NCBI RefSeq assembly: GCF_031202265.1
Contig: NZ_CP100604.1
Span: 2,524,501-2,588,500 of the forward strand
DNA length: 64,000 nt
Reading direction: 5' to 3'
Source of the DNA: Bradyrhizobium sp. Ash2021
GTDB lineage: Bacteria; Pseudomonadota; Alphaproteobacteria; Rhizobiales; Xanthobacteraceae
The notes under the pieces are model-generated. The model made no database searches, was not told the origin of the DNA, and saw only the letters and a program-made list of their open reading frames with translations. Position 1 is the stretch's first letter. Every line of letters begins with the position of its first letter. Below are positions 17,033 to 26,379 of this stretch, one piece after another. The position numbers and the translations under genes were made by a program.

Positions 17033-17174
17033 CGGCGTCGCGGCCCTTAAACAGGCCCAAGAAAGGGGATATATGATGACCGCAGCAGCAGCCATCAGGT
17101 TGACTGCAGCAATCCCGCGGATCGGCGCCACCACCAGCGGAGCCCTCGCATTTCCGGCCATCGGCAAGTCGCTC

Positions 17175-17852
17175 ATGACAAAAATTTTGCTGATCGAGGA
17201 CGACGATGAAACGGCACAAGAGGTTACCGCCGAGCTGGTCGAGCGTGGTTTCGACGTGGAATGGAGTGCTGATGGAACGGCAGGGCTGGCCTCGGCCCGT
17301 TCGTCATGCCCCGACGTCTTGATCGTGGATCGGATGCTGCCCGGCATGGACGGCCTCTCGATCATTGAGACACTGCGGCAGGAGCAGGTGCGCACCCCAG
17401 TGCTGGTTCTGAGCGCGTTGGGTGCGATCGACGACCGCGTGCGCGGATTGCGGGCGGGCGGCGACGATTATCTGACCAAGCCGTTCGCGATCCTCGAACT
17501 CGTGGCGCGGATCGAGGCGCTGCTGCGCCGGCCGGCGCAATCACGCGAGACCATCCTTCGCGTGGGGGCGCTGGAGCTCGACCTGATCGAGCGAACGGCC
17601 AGACGCGGCGCCCGCGAGATCGATTTGTTGCCGCGGGAATTTCGCCTGCTCGAATACATGATGCAACGCTGCGACCAGTTGCTGACGCGGGCCATGCTGC
17701 TCGAAGAAGTCTGGAACTACAAATTCGTGCCGGCGACCAATCTCGTGGACGTGCACATGGGCCGGCTGCGCCACAAAGTGGACGGCCCGGACGAAACACC
17801 CATGATCCACAATGTCCGCGGCGCCGGATTTATCCTGCGTACGCCGACCTGA
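17175..17852 (+). CDS. OmpR/PhoB-type response regulator
   Basis: A 225-residue response regulator. The receiver domain has the acidic pocket IEDDDE, the phospho-acceptor Asp in DVLIVDRMLPGMDG, and the Lys in YLTKPF. The winged-helix output domain has LLPREFRLLEYMMQRCDQLLTR and VDVHMGRLRHKVD. The start is uncertain: ATG 17175 gives the standard family length but has no clear RBS, whereas ATG 17073 has AAGGGG at good spacing and would add 34 Ala-rich residues. It precedes the kinase gene by 36 bp and follows the propeller gene, so the pair probably controls the exported proteins upstream. Confidence 0.92.
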   Translation: MTKILLIEDDDETAQEVTAELVERGFDVEWSADGTAGLASARSSCPDVLIVDRMLPGMDGLSIIETLRQEQVRTPVLVLSALGAIDDRVRGLRAGGDDYLTKPFAILELVARIEALLRRPAQSRETILRVGALELDLIERTARRGAREIDLLPREFRLLEYMMQRCDQLLTRAMLLEEVWNYKFVPATNLVDVHMGRLRHKVDGPDETPMIHNVRGAGFILRTPT

Positions 17853-17888
17853 TGCCGTGCCACGCCATCCTCAGGACGGAGTGAGCGC

Positions 17889-19253
17889 ATGATCTGGCCT
17901 GAACTCGTGCGCTCGACTTCGTTTCGCCGGGCGCTGGTGCTGGCGGCGGCGTTGACGGCGATCATCGTCGCGCTATTCGGCTTCGTCTACTGGAAAACCG
18001 ACAGCTACCTGACGGCACGATCCGATCAGATGATCATGACGCAACTCAACGTCATTTCCCTGCTGTCGGATCAGCGCCTGCTGGACGCGATCGACGCGCA
18101 TCTGAGGGAGGATTCGCGTGGTGTCCAGTTCGCCGGCTTGTTTGGAGCCGACGGAAGCCGCATTGCCGGCAACATCGCCAAGTTGCCGCCCGGCCTCAAA
18201 ACCGGAACTCCGGCGCACCGCGTGCAGATCATGGCGATACGTGCGGCAAGCCTCGAAAATCAGGTGGTGCAGGGCGTGGCGCGGCAACTGCCGGATGGCG
18301 AGGTGCTGGTGATCGGGCGACTGGTCGATGAAACCGTCGATGTCGCCCGTGTCATCGGTCAGGCGCTCGGGCTTGGTCTGGTGTTTGCACTGGGCCTCTG
18401 CCTGGTGGCGGGCACGCTGGCGAGCCTTCGTGCAGCCAAGCGGGTCGAGGAGGTCAGCACGCGGGTTCAGCGCATCGTTGCCGGCGACCTGCACGAGCGG
18501 CTGCCCCAGAGCGACAACGGCGATCCGTTCTCGAAACTGGCCGCGATCGTCAACGGCATGCTCGACGAAATGGAAACCATGATCGATGCGCTCGCCGGCG
18601 TCGGCAACGACATTGCCCATGATTTGCGAACGCCGTTGACGCGCGCACGCCTGACCCTGGAACGCGGTCGCGCCAACGCGGTAACCCTCGAGCAGCTTCA
18701 GGCCACTGCCGACAAGACGATCACCGGCATCGATCAATCGCTGGCGATCGTCACCGCCTTGCTGCGGTTGGCGGAAATCGAGAACAGCCGGCGCTCCGCC
18801 GGCTTCGGTGTCGTTGCACTCGATCAATTGCTGCGCGAGGTCCGCGACATCTACGAACCGATTGCCGAAACCAAGGAGATCGCCCTGAAGGTTAAGGCCT
18901 CGCCGGAATTATCGGTCCATGGCGATCGCGACCTGTTGATCGAGGCGGTGGCCAACCTCGTCGACAACGCCATCAAGTTTACCCCGGTGGGCGGAAGGGT
19001 CGATATCGATCTGATCCGCGGCGAAGGTGAAAGCGTGATGCGCGTCAGCGATACCGGACGCGGTATCAGTGAAGGCGAACGCGACGCCGTATTGCGTCGC
19101 TTTTATCGCTCGGAAAAAGACCGGAATACCCCGGGCGTTGGCCTCGGTCTCAACCTGGTTGCCGCGATTGTGAAGTTGCACGGCTTTCGGCTGGCGATCT
19201 TTCCCGGTCCCGGTTGCCGGGTGGAAATAGCTTGTCCGGATCAAGTGCCGTGA
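17889..19253 (+). CDS. Membrane sensor histidine kinase
   Basis: A 454-residue kinase. One membrane span is at about residues 16-33 (LVLAAALTAIIVALFGFVYW), then a periplasmic sensor of ~120 residues, a second span (LGLGLVFALGLCLVAGTLASL) and a HAMP linker. The H-box NDIAHDLRTPLTRARL places the phospho-His near residue 243. The ATPase has NLVDNAIKF (N box), VSDTGRGIS (G1), GVGLGLNLV (G2). All catalytic motifs are intact. It pairs with the adjacent response regulator; the signal is unknown, though the exported DUF305 and propeller proteins hint at an envelope or metal cue. Confidence 0.93.
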   Translation: MIWPELVRSTSFRRALVLAAALTAIIVALFGFVYWKTDSYLTARSDQMIMTQLNVISLLSDQRLLDAIDAHLREDSRGVQFAGLFGADGSRIAGNIAKLPPGLKTGTPAHRVQIMAIRAASLENQVVQGVARQLPDGEVLVIGRLVDETVDVARVIGQALGLGLVFALGLCLVAGTLASLRAAKRVEEVSTRVQRIVAGDLHERLPQSDNGDPFSKLAAIVNGMLDEMETMIDALAGVGNDIAHDLRTPLTRARLTLERGRANAVTLEQLQATADKTITGIDQSLAIVTALLRLAEIENSRRSAGFGVVALDQLLREVRDIYEPIAETKEIALKVKASPELSVHGDRDLLIEAVANLVDNAIKFTPVGGRVDIDLIRGEGESVMRVSDTGRGISEGERDAVLRRFYRSEKDRNTPGVGLGLNLVAAIVKLHGFRLAIFPGPGCRVEIACPDQVP

Positions 19254-19372
19254 TCATGCGGTGAAATGCCGTCATGGTTCACTCCGGTGATGAGTTTCAA
19301 CAACGGCACGATGCGGCGCCGTAGCAGCTGGAATCGATTATCAAGCGATTTAGGGTTGTGACGTTGCCTTGA

Positions 19373-19639
<267 letters not shown>

Positions 19640-19660
19640 CGGCGTTGCGTTGAGTTTGAG

Positions 19661-19692
19661 AGAACGGCCTCCGATGCGGAGGCCGTTCTTTT
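19661..19692. terminator. Strong intrinsic terminator, probably bidirectional
   Basis: AGAACGGCCTCCG and CGGAGGCCGTTCT form a perfect 13-bp stem around a 3-nt loop, followed by TTTT. It sits between the convergent small-protein gene and slyX. Confidence 0.88.
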
Positions 19693-19702
19693 AAGTGGAC
19701 AC

Positions 19703-19918
19703 TCAATAATGCGGCGGCGGATCGTTTGCCGGGCCGGTCGCGTTGCTTTCCGCTTCCTGCACACGCTCCTTCAGCGCCGCGATCTGGCGCGTCAGCGCAT
19801 CGATCTGCTGCCATTGCGCGGTGATGGTCAGGTTCAGCATCTCGATGGTCTCGTCCTGGAATGTCAGCCGCACCTCCAGCGCGTCGATGCGGTCGCTCAG
19901 CGCCTTCGCCTCACTCAT
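19703..19918 (-). CDS. slyX: SlyX family protein
   Basis: A 71-residue coiled-coil protein: [20 protein letters not shown], then [20 protein letters not shown], a Glu-rich stretch and a C-terminal PPPHY, which matches SlyX in length and ending. Function is poorly defined even in model species. Its ATG overlaps the trhO stop region by 8 bp, so translation is coupled. Confidence 0.9.
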   Translation of the reverse strand: MSEAKALSDRIDALEVRLTFQDETIEMLNLTITAQWQQIDALTRQIAALKERVQEAESNATGPANDPPPHY

Positions 19919-20663
19919 CGGAAGCCCCGTCCGTTCCGCGCTCGCGCAAGCCGTGTCCCAGCGCGACGCGTTCGTCGAACACAAAACAGTCACCGCGCCA
20001 GCGGCTTTGGTCTTCCGGCACGCCCTCCAGATATCGCAGGATGCCGCCCTTGAGATGATAGACCTCGGCAAAGCCGCGCGAGAGCAGATAGGCGCTGGCT
20101 TTTTCACATCTGATACCGCCGGTGCAGAACATCGCGATCTTCCGGTGCTTTGCCGGATCGAGATGTCGGGCGGTAAATTCCTTGAACTGGCCAAAGCTCC
20201 GGATGCCTGGATCGACCGCGCCTTCAAAGGTCCCCATCGCGACCTCGAAGGCGTTGCGGGTATCGATCACGAGCGTGTCGGGGGCCGCGATCAGCGCGTT
20301 CCAGTCGGCGGGATCGACATAGGTGCCGACCTGTTTCGTCGGATCGACCTCCGCATCGCCGAGCGTGACGATTTCCTTCTTCAGCCGCACCTTCATATGC
20401 CCAAACGGCATGGTCGAGCTGGACGAGAATTTCAGCTCGAGGTTGTCGAGCCGGCCGCCGAACAGGGGGCCATGTTGCAACTCGCCCACGAACGCATCGA
20501 TGGCCTCCGGCGTGCCGGCAACCGTGCCGTTGATGCCCTCCGGCGCCAGCAGTACGCTGCCCTTCAGCCCAAGGCGAACGCAGATTGCGTGCAGCGGCTC
20601 GCGCAACTCCCGGAAATCCGGGACCCGGGCAAATTGATAGAAGGCGGCGACCTTGTGGGGCAT
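19911..20663 (-). CDS. trhO: tRNA uridine(34) 5-hydroxylase TrhO (rhodanese-like, UPF0176)
   Basis: A 250-residue protein with the TrhO layout: an N-terminal acylphosphatase-like part ([16 protein letters not shown]), then a rhodanese domain with [18 protein letters not shown] and the Cys loop [18 protein letters not shown]-terminal segment with [18 protein letters not shown] follows. Homologues (YceA in E. coli) hydroxylate U34 of tRNAs in an O2-dependent way, a step toward cmo5U/mo5U. Start ATG 20663 gives [12 protein letters not shown], the usual beginning. Confidence 0.92.
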   Translation of the reverse strand: MPHKVAAFYQFARVPDFRELREPLHAICVRLGLKGSVLLAPEGINGTVAGTPEAIDAFVGELQHGPLFGGRLDNLELKFSSSSTMPFGHMKVRLKKEIVTLGDAEVDPTKQVGTYVDPADWNALIAAPDTLVIDTRNAFEVAMGTFEGAVDPGIRSFGQFKEFTARHLDPAKHRKIAMFCTGGIRCEKASAYLLSRGFAEVYHLKGGILRYLEGVPEDQSRWRGDCFVFDERVALGHGLRERGTDGASDE

Positions 20664-20857
20664 CCCGGGGGTTTATCAGCCAGCCAGGGCAGGGGAAACC
20701 CCACAAAACAGGGATCATTCCAGCGTTTACCAAGCAGGGCTGGGGCGCCAATTCTCTGGTATGCCAGCCATTGCCCTGCCCGGGATGAATGTGTCATGTA
20801 ACCCCGTTTCCGCAGGGGCAAACGCAGCAAAAACAACGGTCAAGTGAGCAATCTGTC

Positions 20858-22444
20858 ATGAGGAATTTCCATTTCGCCGGCCGTTCGACGGTCCACACCC
20901 AGAACGCGATGGTGGCGACGTCGCATCCGGCGGCGGCGCTGGTGGCGGTCGACGTGATGCGCGCCGGCGGTACCGCCGTGGACGCTGCGATCGCGGCCTC
21001 CGCGCTGCTGGCGGTGATCGAGCCGCAATCGACCGGGATCGGCGGCGACTGCTTCGCGTTGGTGCAGCCCAAAGGCGAGGGCAAGATCACAGCCTATAAC
21101 GGCTCGGGCCGCGCGCCGATGGCGGCAACGGCCGATTGGTATCTGGAACGCAAGATCCATTCGGTGCCGCTGACGTCGGCGCATGCAGTCAGCATTCCCG
21201 GCGCCATCGATGCCTGGGACACGCTGCTGCGCGATCATGGCAAGCTCGGTTTCGACACTTTGCTGCAGCCCGCGATCAAGGCCGCGGAAGAAGGCTACAT
21301 CGTCGCCCCGCGCATCGCCTTCGACTGGAAGAACGGCTTTGACAAGCTGAAGAACGGCACCAACACCGCGCGCTATCTGCTGCCGCATGGCAGGCCCGCG
21401 GTCGCCGGCGACGTGATCCATCAGCCCGAACTCGGCAAGACGCTGCGCGCGATCGCCAAGGGCGGCCGCGATGCGTTCTACAGCGGCGAGATTGCCGCCG
21501 ACATGGTCGATACCCTGCGCGGCATCGGCGGTCTGCACACGCTGGAAGATTTCGCCGCGCATTCGACCGAGACCACGTCGCCGATCGGCACCATCTATAA
21601 GGGCCACGACGTCTGGCAGTGCCCGCCGAACGGCCCGGGCATTACCATGCTGGTCATGCTGAACATCCTCTCCCGCTTCGACCTGACGAAGTTTCCGGCG
21701 CTCAGCGTCGAACGCTTCCACCTCGAAGCTGAGGCGGCGCGGATCGCCTACATGATGCGCGAGCAATATATCGGCGATCCCCAGCAGGTTCACGTCGACG
21801 TCGCCGGCATTCTGGCAAAGGAATTCGCCGACGAGCATATCAGCAAGATCCGGATGGACGGGCTGCTTGATCTACCCAACGTCGCGCCGCCGATGAATCC
21901 GTCGACCGTCTATATCACCGTGGTCGACAAGGACCGCAACGTTTGCTCGTTCATCAACTCGATCGCGCACTCCTTCGGTTCGGCGATCGTGTCGAACAAG
22001 ACCGGCATTCTGCTGCAGAATCGCGCCGGCGGCTTCCGTATCCAGCCCGGCCATCCCAATTGCATCGCGCCGGGCAAGCGGCCGCTTCATACGATCATCC
22101 CGAGCCTTGCGACCAAAAACGGCCGCGCGGTGATGCCGTTCGGCGTGATGGGCGGGCAGTATCAGCCGGTCGGCCAGACCCATGTGCTGACCAACATGCT
22201 GGACTACGGCTGCGACGTGCAGGAAGCGATCGATATGCCGCGCGGTTTGCATTACGAGGGCGTCTACCAGCTCGAGGACAGCGTGCCGGCCGACATTGTT
22301 GAGGGCCTGAAAAAGATCGGGCACAAGACCACCAGCGTGGTCGGCCCGCTCGGCGGCGGCCAGGCGATCTGGATCGACTGGGACAAGGGCACGCTGACCG
22401 GCGGTTCCGATCCGCGCAAGGATGGCTGCGCGCTGGGGTATTGA
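20858..22444 (+). CDS. Gamma-glutamyltransferase family protein
   Basis: A 528-residue Ntn-hydrolase of the GGT family. The large-subunit part has AVDAAIAASALLAVIEPQSTGIGGD and YNGSGRAP; the small subunit would start at the nucleophile Thr in STVYITVVDKD after autocleavage. GGGQAIWID near the C-terminus is typical. No signal peptide is visible, unlike secreted GGTs, so a cytoplasmic acylase-like or GGT-like role is more likely. ATG 20858 has only a weak GTGAG upstream; an in-frame ATG at 20789 is possible. Confidence 0.88.
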   Translation: MRNFHFAGRSTVHTQNAMVATSHPAAALVAVDVMRAGGTAVDAAIAASALLAVIEPQSTGIGGDCFALVQPKGEGKITAYNGSGRAPMAATADWYLERKIHSVPLTSAHAVSIPGAIDAWDTLLRDHGKLGFDTLLQPAIKAAEEGYIVAPRIAFDWKNGFDKLKNGTNTARYLLPHGRPAVAGDVIHQPELGKTLRAIAKGGRDAFYSGEIAADMVDTLRGIGGLHTLEDFAAHSTETTSPIGTIYKGHDVWQCPPNGPGITMLVMLNILSRFDLTKFPALSVERFHLEAEAARIAYMMREQYIGDPQQVHVDVAGILAKEFADEHISKIRMDGLLDLPNVAPPMNPSTVYITVVDKDRNVCSFINSIAHSFGSAIVSNKTGILLQNRAGGFRIQPGHPNCIAPGKRPLHTIIPSLATKNGRAVMPFGVMGGQYQPVGQTHVLTNMLDYGCDVQEAIDMPRGLHYEGVYQLEDSVPADIVEGLKKIGHKTTSVVGPLGGGQAIWIDWDKGTLTGGSDPRKDGCALGY

Positions 22445-22541
22445 GGCGTCGCTGTTTTCTGCCCGTTGATCACTTGAAAATGGCTATGGAAATAGCCCGC
22501 TCTGGGCTAGAGACATCCGTCCTTTAGAAGGGGTGCCCAAT

Positions 22542-23003
22542 ATGCGATCTTCCCGACGCACGATCATCAAAACCAGCTTTGCCGCGATAGCGGCAGCGGT
22601 TTCAACGCCCGTTGTTATTGCCACGATGGCATCAGCCCAGACCGCAGGAAAACCCATGACCACAGCATCAGGTTTGCAGATCATCGACAGCACTGTCGGC
22701 ACCGGCGCTTCGCCGAAACCCGGCCAGACCTGCGTCATGCATTACACCGGCTGGCTCTACGAAAACGGCGTGAAGGGCAAGAAATTCGACTCTTCCGTCG
22801 ACCGCAACGAGCCGTTCGAATTTCCGATCGGGCAGCACAGGGTGATCGCCGGCTGGGACGAGGGCGTCGCCACCATGAAGGTCGGCGGCAAGCGCACGCT
22901 GATCATCCCGCCCGCGCTCGGCTACGGCGCCCGCGGCGCCGGCGGCGTGATCCCGCCCAACGCGACGCTGATGTTCGATGTCGAATTGCTCGCAGTGAAA
23001 TAA
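22542..23003 (+). CDS. Exported FKBP-type peptidyl-prolyl isomerase
   Basis: A 153-residue protein with a Tat-like leader (SRRTIIKTSFAAIAAAV... ending MASA), then an FKBP domain: TGASPKPGQTCVMHYTGWLYENG, KFDSSVDRNEPFEFPIG, VIAGWDEGVATMKVGGKR, GYGARGAGGVIPPNATL. The active-site aromatic residues (Y, F, W, Y) are present, so prolyl isomerase activity in the periplasm is expected. AAGGGG precedes the ATG. Confidence 0.92.
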   Translation: MRSSRRTIIKTSFAAIAAAVSTPVVIATMASAQTAGKPMTTASGLQIIDSTVGTGASPKPGQTCVMHYTGWLYENGVKGKKFDSSVDRNEPFEFPIGQHRVIAGWDEGVATMKVGGKRTLIIPPALGYGARGAGGVIPPNATLMFDVELLAVK

Positions 23004-23030
23004 GCGCCGCGAGGGAAGGGAGCGCGTATT

Positions 23031-24011
23031 GTGAAGGTCTCCATCCTCGACGACTATTTCGACACGCTGCGCACCCTCGACTGCTTTCGCAAGCTCGACG
23101 GCCATGACGTCACGATCTGGAACGATCACCTCCAGGATGTTGACGCGCTGGCGGACCGCCTGCGCGACACCGAAGCGCTGGTGCTGATCCGCGAGCGGAC
23201 GCAAATCCGCACGCCACTTCTGGAGCGGTTGCCGAAGCTGAAGCTGATCAGCCAGCGCAGCGTCTATCCCCATATCGACATCGACACCTGCACCCGGCTC
23301 GGCATCGTCGTGTCGTCGGGCCAGCACGCCGATACGCCGTCCTATGCCACCGCCGAATTCACCTGGGGCCTGATCCTCTCGGCGATGCGCGCGATCCCGC
23401 AGCAGATGGCGGCGCTGAAGGCCGGCAAATGGCAGATCGGTGTCGGCCACACCTTGCGCGGCAAGACGCTCGGCATCTACGGCTACGGGCGGATCGGCGC
23501 GGTCGTTGCCGGTTACGGCAAGGCGTTCGGCATGAAGGTGCTGGTATGGGCGCGGGAAGCAGCACTGGCGAAAGCGCGCGCCGACGGTTACGAGACCGCC
23601 AGCAGCAAGGCAGACTTCTTCGAGCGATGCGATGTGCTCTCGCTGCATATGCGGCTGGTCGACGCCACCCGCGGCATCGTCAAGGCGGACGATCTCGCGC
23701 GCATGAAGCCGACGGCGCTCCTGGTCAATACCAGCCGCGCGCCGCTGATCGAGCCGAACGCACTGGTCAATGCACTGCGGGCCGGGCGGCCCGGCATGGC
23801 GGCGGTGGACGTTTACGAGAAGGAACCGCTGCGCGACGTCAACGATCCCCTGCTGACCATGGACAACGTCGTTTGCACCCCGCATCTCGGCTACGTCTCG
23901 CGCGACGAATACGAAATCCAGTTCACCGACATTTTCGACCAGATCGTGGCTTGCGCCGCGGGCACACCGACGAATGTCGTCAATCCGGATGTGATGGGCA
24001 ACCGGCGGTGA
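23031..24011 (+). CDS. D-isomer-specific 2-hydroxyacid dehydrogenase family protein
   Basis: A 326-residue NAD-dependent dehydrogenase starting at GTG 23031 after GAGGGAAGGG. The dinucleotide fold has [15 protein letters not shown]. The catalytic Arg lies in NTSRAPLI, the Glu in VDVYEKEPL and the His in CTPHLGYVS, so the triad is complete. The substrate is a D-2-hydroxy or 2-keto acid, not further specified. It lies 27 bp after the FKBP gene on the same strand. Confidence 0.92.
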   Translation: MKVSILDDYFDTLRTLDCFRKLDGHDVTIWNDHLQDVDALADRLRDTEALVLIRERTQIRTPLLERLPKLKLISQRSVYPHIDIDTCTRLGIVVSSGQHADTPSYATAEFTWGLILSAMRAIPQQMAALKAGKWQIGVGHTLRGKTLGIYGYGRIGAVVAGYGKAFGMKVLVWAREAALAKARADGYETASSKADFFERCDVLSLHMRLVDATRGIVKADDLARMKPTALLVNTSRAPLIEPNALVNALRAGRPGMAAVDVYEKEPLRDVNDPLLTMDNVVCTPHLGYVSRDEYEIQFTDIFDQIVACAAGTPTNVVNPDVMGNRR

Positions 24012-24049
24012 GACTCCCTCGCCCCGCTTGAGACTCCCTCGCCCCGCTT
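24010..24049 (+). repeat. 20-bp tandem duplication over the stop codon
   Basis: GAGACTCCCTCGCCCCGCTT is repeated exactly at 24010-24029 and 24030-24049. The first copy supplies the last two bases of the dehydrogenase TGA. It is a partial duplication of the left arm of the palindromic element that follows. Confidence 0.9.
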
Positions 24050-24156
24050 GCGGGGAGAGGGCTGGGGTGAGGGGGACTCTCCGCAAATTCGGATTCGCGG
24101 ATAGTCCCCCTCACCCGAAGCCTTCGGCTTCGACCTCGCCCGCAAGCGGAGCGAGG
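24038..24156. repeat. CTCGCCCCGCTTGCGGGG-type palindromic intergenic element
   Basis: An imperfect inverted structure. CTCGCCCCGCTTGCGGGGAG at the left mirrors GCCCGCAAGCGGAGCGAGG at the right, with an inner GAGGGGGACT...AGTCCCCCTC stem and another GAAGCCTTCGGCTTC hairpin. This is a dispersed extragenic palindrome. A related shorter piece occurs at 60156-60195. Confidence 0.75.
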
Positions 24157-24161
24157 TAACA

Positions 24162-24193
24162 AAAGAGACCGGCCCAAACGGACCGGTCTCTTT
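24162..24193. terminator. Bidirectional intrinsic terminator
   Basis: AAAGAGACCGG and CCGGTCTCTTT form an 11-bp perfect stem with a 10-nt loop, flanked by A- and T-runs on the two strands. It separates the convergent dehydrogenase and CsbD genes. Confidence 0.8.
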
Positions 24194-24216
24194 GATTGCA
24201 ATCGAACCAGCGCCGA

Positions 24217-24432
24217 TCAGAGGTTCTTGTTCGCCGCGGCAGCCGCCTTGTTGGCGGCGTCTTTCGTCGCTTCCTTGGCGTCGCCGACGGCCTTCTGGCC
24301 CTTGCCCTTCACTTCCTGAATCACGCCTTCGCCCTGCAGGCGATCGGAACCGGTGGCTTCGCCGATGCCCTGCTTGGCCTTGCCGATTGCCTCGTTGGTC
24401 GCGCCTTTGATCTTGTCTGCGGTTGCGCCCAT
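24217..24432 (-). CDS. CsbD family stress-associated small protein
   Basis: A 71-residue hydrophilic, Lys/Ala-rich protein: [51 protein letters not shown]. This is the CsbD-like pattern. Members are induced by general stress in several bacteria; the molecular role is unknown. GGAGAG precedes the start. Confidence 0.9.
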   Translation of the reverse strand: MGATADKIKGATNEAIGKAKQGIGEATGSDRLQGEGVIQEVKGKGQKAVGDAKEATKDAANKAAAAANKNL

Positions 24433-24557
24433 GGGAACTCTCCTTTGTTAAGCGTCGACAGGACAAGCCTCGTATGCGCCGATCGTTCCTTTATTCGTCT
24501 GGTCTGCGATCACGGTTTTATGTACCGTTCGCGAATGAACATTTCAGCGAAAGCAGC

Positions 24558-25091
24558 ATGATGTCAGGCTCTCACGATCACACCCATTCCGGTCATTCCC
24601 GCGGCGATCATTCCCACGATCACGACGAGCGCTGGAAGCATGACGGCGTCCGCGTCATTCCCGGCAATCAGCTCGATCCCAACGTGCCGTCGACTGCGGG
24701 CATGGACCGCAAGGCCGCGATCAACTTCGCGCGCGTCGGGGCGCAGAAATTATGGGCGGGCACGGTCACCATCAGGCCCGACGCCAAGACCGGCGCGCAT
24801 CATCACGGCCATCTCGAAAGCATCATCTATGTCGTGAAGGGCAAGGCGCGGATGCGCTGGGGCGAGCAGCTGCAGTTCACCGCGGAAGCGGGTCCCGGCG
24901 ATTTCATTTTCGTGCCGCCTTACGTGCCGCATCAGGAGATCAATGCCAGCCGCGACGAGACGCTCGAATGCGTGCTGGTGCGCAGCGACGGCGAGGCAGT
25001 CGCGATCAATCTCGACATCGAGCCGGTGGAGAAGCCGGAGACCGTGCTCTGGGTCGACCCGGTGCACAGGGACCCGGCGGAGAAGAAGTAG
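24558..25091 (+). CDS. Cupin-domain protein with His-rich N-terminus
   Basis: A 177-residue protein. Eight His fall in the first 28 residues (HDHTHSGHSRGDHSHDHDE), a likely metal-binding tail. The cupin core has GAHHHGHLESIIYVVKGKAR (motif 1 with His-His-His and Glu) and GDFIFVPPYVPHQEIN (motif 2 with the second His). Metal ligands of a cupin dioxygenase- or isomerase-like site are therefore present. MM at 24558/24561 leaves the start ambiguous by one codon. Substrate unknown. Confidence 0.82.
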   Translation: MMSGSHDHTHSGHSRGDHSHDHDERWKHDGVRVIPGNQLDPNVPSTAGMDRKAAINFARVGAQKLWAGTVTIRPDAKTGAHHHGHLESIIYVVKGKARMRWGEQLQFTAEAGPGDFIFVPPYVPHQEINASRDETLECVLVRSDGEAVAINLDIEPVEKPETVLWVDPVHRDPAEKK

Positions 25092-25158
25092 GGGCGTCTA
25101 TCCGCCGGCCACGCTTAAGCGTCGCCGGCGGAATCGCATGCGGGATCCGTCGTCTGCC

Positions 25159-26379
25159 TCAGTCCCGTTTTATCGTGACCAGCGTAATGTCATTCATCAG
25201 GCTGTTGGCCAGCAGGAAATTGCCGTCGCGCGTGACCGACGTGTTGCGCACGATGTTTCCGCCGCCGGGGATCGCCCAGCTCTGGAATTTTTCGGTCTTG
25301 GGATCGAAGCGCACCACGGTATTCGGGGTCGAGCCGGACTCGCTATACCAGATGATATCGTTGATCGCCGAGATGCCATACGGCTCCGACTTCGGCCCGC
25401 TCGGCGACTGCCATTCCGTCACCTTGCCGGTCGCCGGATCAAGACGGCCGAGATAACCGCGCGCATAGTCGGAGTACCACACGATGTCGTCGCTCGTGAT
25501 CGTGATGCGGCGCGGTCGCGATGCCGCATCCGGCAGCCGGTACTCGCGAAATTCCATCGTCTTTGGATCGATGCTGCCGACCTGGTTGGTGCCGAACTCC
25601 ACGAAGAAAATGTTGCCTTTCGAATTCAACGCCATGCCGTAGGGGCGCGAATTGGCGGTCGGTGGCGTGAGCAGCTTGATCTCGCCGCTCTCCGGGTCAA
25701 GACGACCGATCCGGTTGAGGTTCTGCATCGTGAACCACAGGATTCCGTTTTTGTCGAAGATGAGCGTATGCGGATCGCCCTGCTCCGGGGTCGGGTATTC
25801 GGTGTCGGCTCCGGTCTTCGGGTCGAGCTTTCCGATCAGGGATCCGGTGTTGCCGGTGTACCAGATGTTGCCGTCATGATCCTCCTGCAGCCCGTGCGGT
25901 CCGGAGTGCGGCGTCTTGAGCTTGAATTCCGTGAATTTGCCGGTCGCGGGATCCAGCCGGCCGAGCACGTTGGCCAATTGGCCGGTGTACCAGAGCGCAC
26001 CGTCCTTCGTTGCCAACGGGTCATGCGGTCGCGAGCCCGGGGTGGGGACCTGCCATTTCTGGAACGAAACCTCGGCCGGTCCCGGAATGACCACGCCGTC
26101 GGGCTTGCCCTTTTCCGGGAAGCTCTGGATCAGGTAGGCCTTGAGCGGCTCGATCTGATCAGCCGGCAGCGGAGCGCCTTGATTGACCATCATCCGCAGC
26201 ACGGTGCTCCAGCCGTTCGCCGTATAGCCCGAACCCACGCGGCTCAACAACGTATGGCAGATGTTGCAATTGGCCTCGGCTAACTCCTTGCCGGGTCCGT
26301 CGGGCAGCTGTTGGCCGATCGCGGGAAATCCGGAGCAGAGCAGCGCAGTCGTCAAAACCGCGCACGATGTTTTGAACAT
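25159..26379 (-). CDS. Cytochrome c-like / Vgb-type beta-propeller fusion, exported
   Basis: A 406-residue protein with a signal peptide, then a c-type haem motif CNICH at residues 38-42 within a short cytochrome-like region (KELAEANCNICHTLLSRVG...GWSTVLRMMV). The rest is a seven-bladed propeller of the virginiamycin B lyase (Vgb) type, with repeats such as LWYTGQLANVLGRLDPATGKF, IWYTGNTGSLIGKLDPKTG and IVWYSDYARGYLGRLDPATG. AGGGAGGAATT precedes ATG 26379. Vgb-like propellers mostly have no proven lyase role; the haem domain suggests a periplasmic redox function. Confidence 0.88.
   Translation of the reverse strand: MFKTSCAVLTTALLCSGFPAIGQQLPDGPGKELAEANCNICHTLLSRVGSGYTANGWSTVLRMMVNQGAPLPADQIEPLKAYLIQSFPEKGKPDGVVIPGPAEVSFQKWQVPTPGSRPHDPLATKDGALWYTGQLANVLGRLDPATGKFTEFKLKTPHSGPHGLQEDHDGNIWYTGNTGSLIGKLDPKTGADTEYPTPEQGDPHTLIFDKNGILWFTMQNLNRIGRLDPESGEIKLLTPPTANSRPYGMALNSKGNIFFVEFGTNQVGSIDPKTMEFREYRLPDAASRPRRITITSDDIVWYSDYARGYLGRLDPATGKVTEWQSPSGPKSEPYGISAINDIIWYSESGSTPNTVVRFDPKTEKFQSWAIPGGGNIVRNTSVTRDGNFLLANSLMNDITLVTIKRD

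Noticed and set aside
20653..20786. Inverted repeats TTGTGGGG/CCCCACAA and CATCCCGGG/CCCGGGATG between trhO and the GGT gene.
   Set aside because: Short arms at variable distance in GC-rich DNA. One arm is inside the trhO start, so a regulatory claim is not supported.
25159..26379. Annotation as a streptogramin resistance gene on the basis of Vgb similarity.
   Set aside because: The haem motif and signal peptide point to a periplasmic redox protein, and propeller similarity alone does not show lyase activity.
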